NCBI GenBank assembly: GCA_030672605.1
Contig: DAOVGE010000083.1
Coordinates: 1 to 5,697 of the forward strand
Reading direction: 5' to 3'
Length of the DNA stretch: 5,697 nucleotides
Origin: Methanosarcinales archaeon
GTDB taxonomy: Archaea; Halobacteriota; Methanosarcinia; Methanosarcinales; Methanogasteraceae
Under the pieces are notes generated by a model. That model ran no database searches, had not been told where the DNA came from, and worked only from the letters and a program-made list of their open reading frames with translations. This document shows, one piece after another, positions 5,302 to 5,697 of this stretch (positions within the stretch are counted from its first letter, which is position 1; every line of letters begins with the position of its first letter). The position numbers and the translations under genes are program-made.

Positions 5302-5697
5302 TTACCAATCTCCTGCAGTTACCTTTTTCGTTGTCATCTTGATCAGTAGGTATAGGAAGAGCGGAGCGCCCATCAATGTTGTTACCACGCCCACCGGGAC
5401 AATGACAGGCACGATAACCATTCTTGCCACGGTATCTGCTCCGATAAGCAACATCGCACCGAAAATACCGGATGCTGGAATTATAAATCTATGATCCTCT
5501 CCGATAGCCACACGACAGAAATAAGGTGCCATCAGTCCAACGAATCCGATCAGTCCGGTGAAATAAACCGCGATTGCAACCAGAAGACTTGCAGCAACCA
5601 TTGCAAGGATTCGGAGGTGTCTGATGCTCATGCTGCCCAGCGAGAGCAGGACTATCATGAGACGTAACGGGATGCAGCACGCAAGCAGTGTGTACAC
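5302..5697 (-). CDS. FecCD/BtuC-family ABC importer permease, C-terminal part (N-terminus outside window)
   Basis: The open frame runs from the window edge to TAA at 5304-5302, 131 residues in view against about 330 for the family, so most of the protein lies outside. The visible part has the family's C-terminal signatures: GLIGFVGLMAPYFCR at about 48-62 (the more usual PH is PY here), EDHRFIIPASGIFGA at about 67-81, GADTVAR at about 86-92 and PVGVVTTLMGAPLFLYLL at about 101-118. The usual Glu before PVG is not present (PVIVPVG). Such permeases pair as dimers with an ATPase and a binding protein to import ferric siderophores, haem, corrinoids or other metal chelates. The substrate cannot be told from this part. 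The GTG at the window edge is probably an internal valine and not the start. The loop before GLIGFVGL looks about seven residues shorter than in E. coli BtuC. The ATPase and binding protein genes would be expected nearby, outside the window. Confidence 0.9.
   Translation of the reverse strand: MYTLLACCIPLRLMIVLLSLGSMSIRHLRILAMVAASLLVAIAVYFTGLIGFVGLMAPYFCRVAIGEDHRFIIPASGIFGAMLLIGADTVARMVIVPVIVPVGVVTTLMGAPLFLYLLIKMTTKKVTAGDW
5309..5314 (-). promoter_or_regulatory. Shine-Dalgarno site of the GATE-domain gene, inside the end of the permease gene
   Basis: The minus strand reads AGGAGA, 11 bases before the ATG at 5297, within the last codons of the permease gene (Ala-Gly-Asp). This overlap supports the chosen start and tight operon coupling between permease and GATE protein. 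Confidence 0.65.

Overview
The window looks archaeal, most likely from a euryarchaeote of the methanogen, ANME or Archaeoglobi type. Three things suggest this: secreted dockerin/cohesin proteins joined to NosD-type beta-helices, a TATA-like box (TTTATATTA) before the surface gene instead of a bacterial -35/-10 pair, and a GATE-domain membrane protein of the Methanocaldococcus MJ0871/MJ0880 type beside a FecCD permease. The lineage is an inference; there is no rRNA or marker gene here.

All four supported genes are on the minus strand, so transcription runs from high to low coordinates. From the right: (1) the C-terminal part of a FecCD/BtuC-family ABC importer permease (5302 to the window edge); (2) 4 bases further on, a 338-residue GATE-domain ('nucleoside recognition') multispanning membrane protein (4281-5297). 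These two are almost certainly one operon for uptake of a metal, siderophore or corrinoid, substrate unknown. (3) A 226-bp non-coding gap (4055-4280) with a likely TATA-box promoter and a short inverted repeat. (4) A 1195-residue secreted protein (467-4054): signal peptide, N-terminal dockerin, three cohesins, then a very long right-handed parallel beta-helix with two NosD-type modules. (5) After 30 bases holding a strong Shine-Dalgarno sequence, the start of a second, paralogous dockerin/cohesin gene (1-436) that leaves the window at its C-terminal side.

The most interesting content is the surface system. One polypeptide carries both halves of the cellulosome plug-and-socket pair (one dockerin, three cohesins) plus a beta-helix, and it is immediately followed by a paralog with the same N-terminal plan. 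If dockerin and cohesins recognise each other within or between these paralogs, the proteins could build branched or chained extracellular assemblies held together by calcium-dependent contacts. The sequence shows the domains; assembly is an inference. Smaller points are a six-rung cysteine ladder on the beta-helix, 69-bp tandem DNA repeats behind it, a 9-bp repeat encoding an Asn-Pro-rich linker in the GATE protein, and an apparently shortened coupling loop in the permease.
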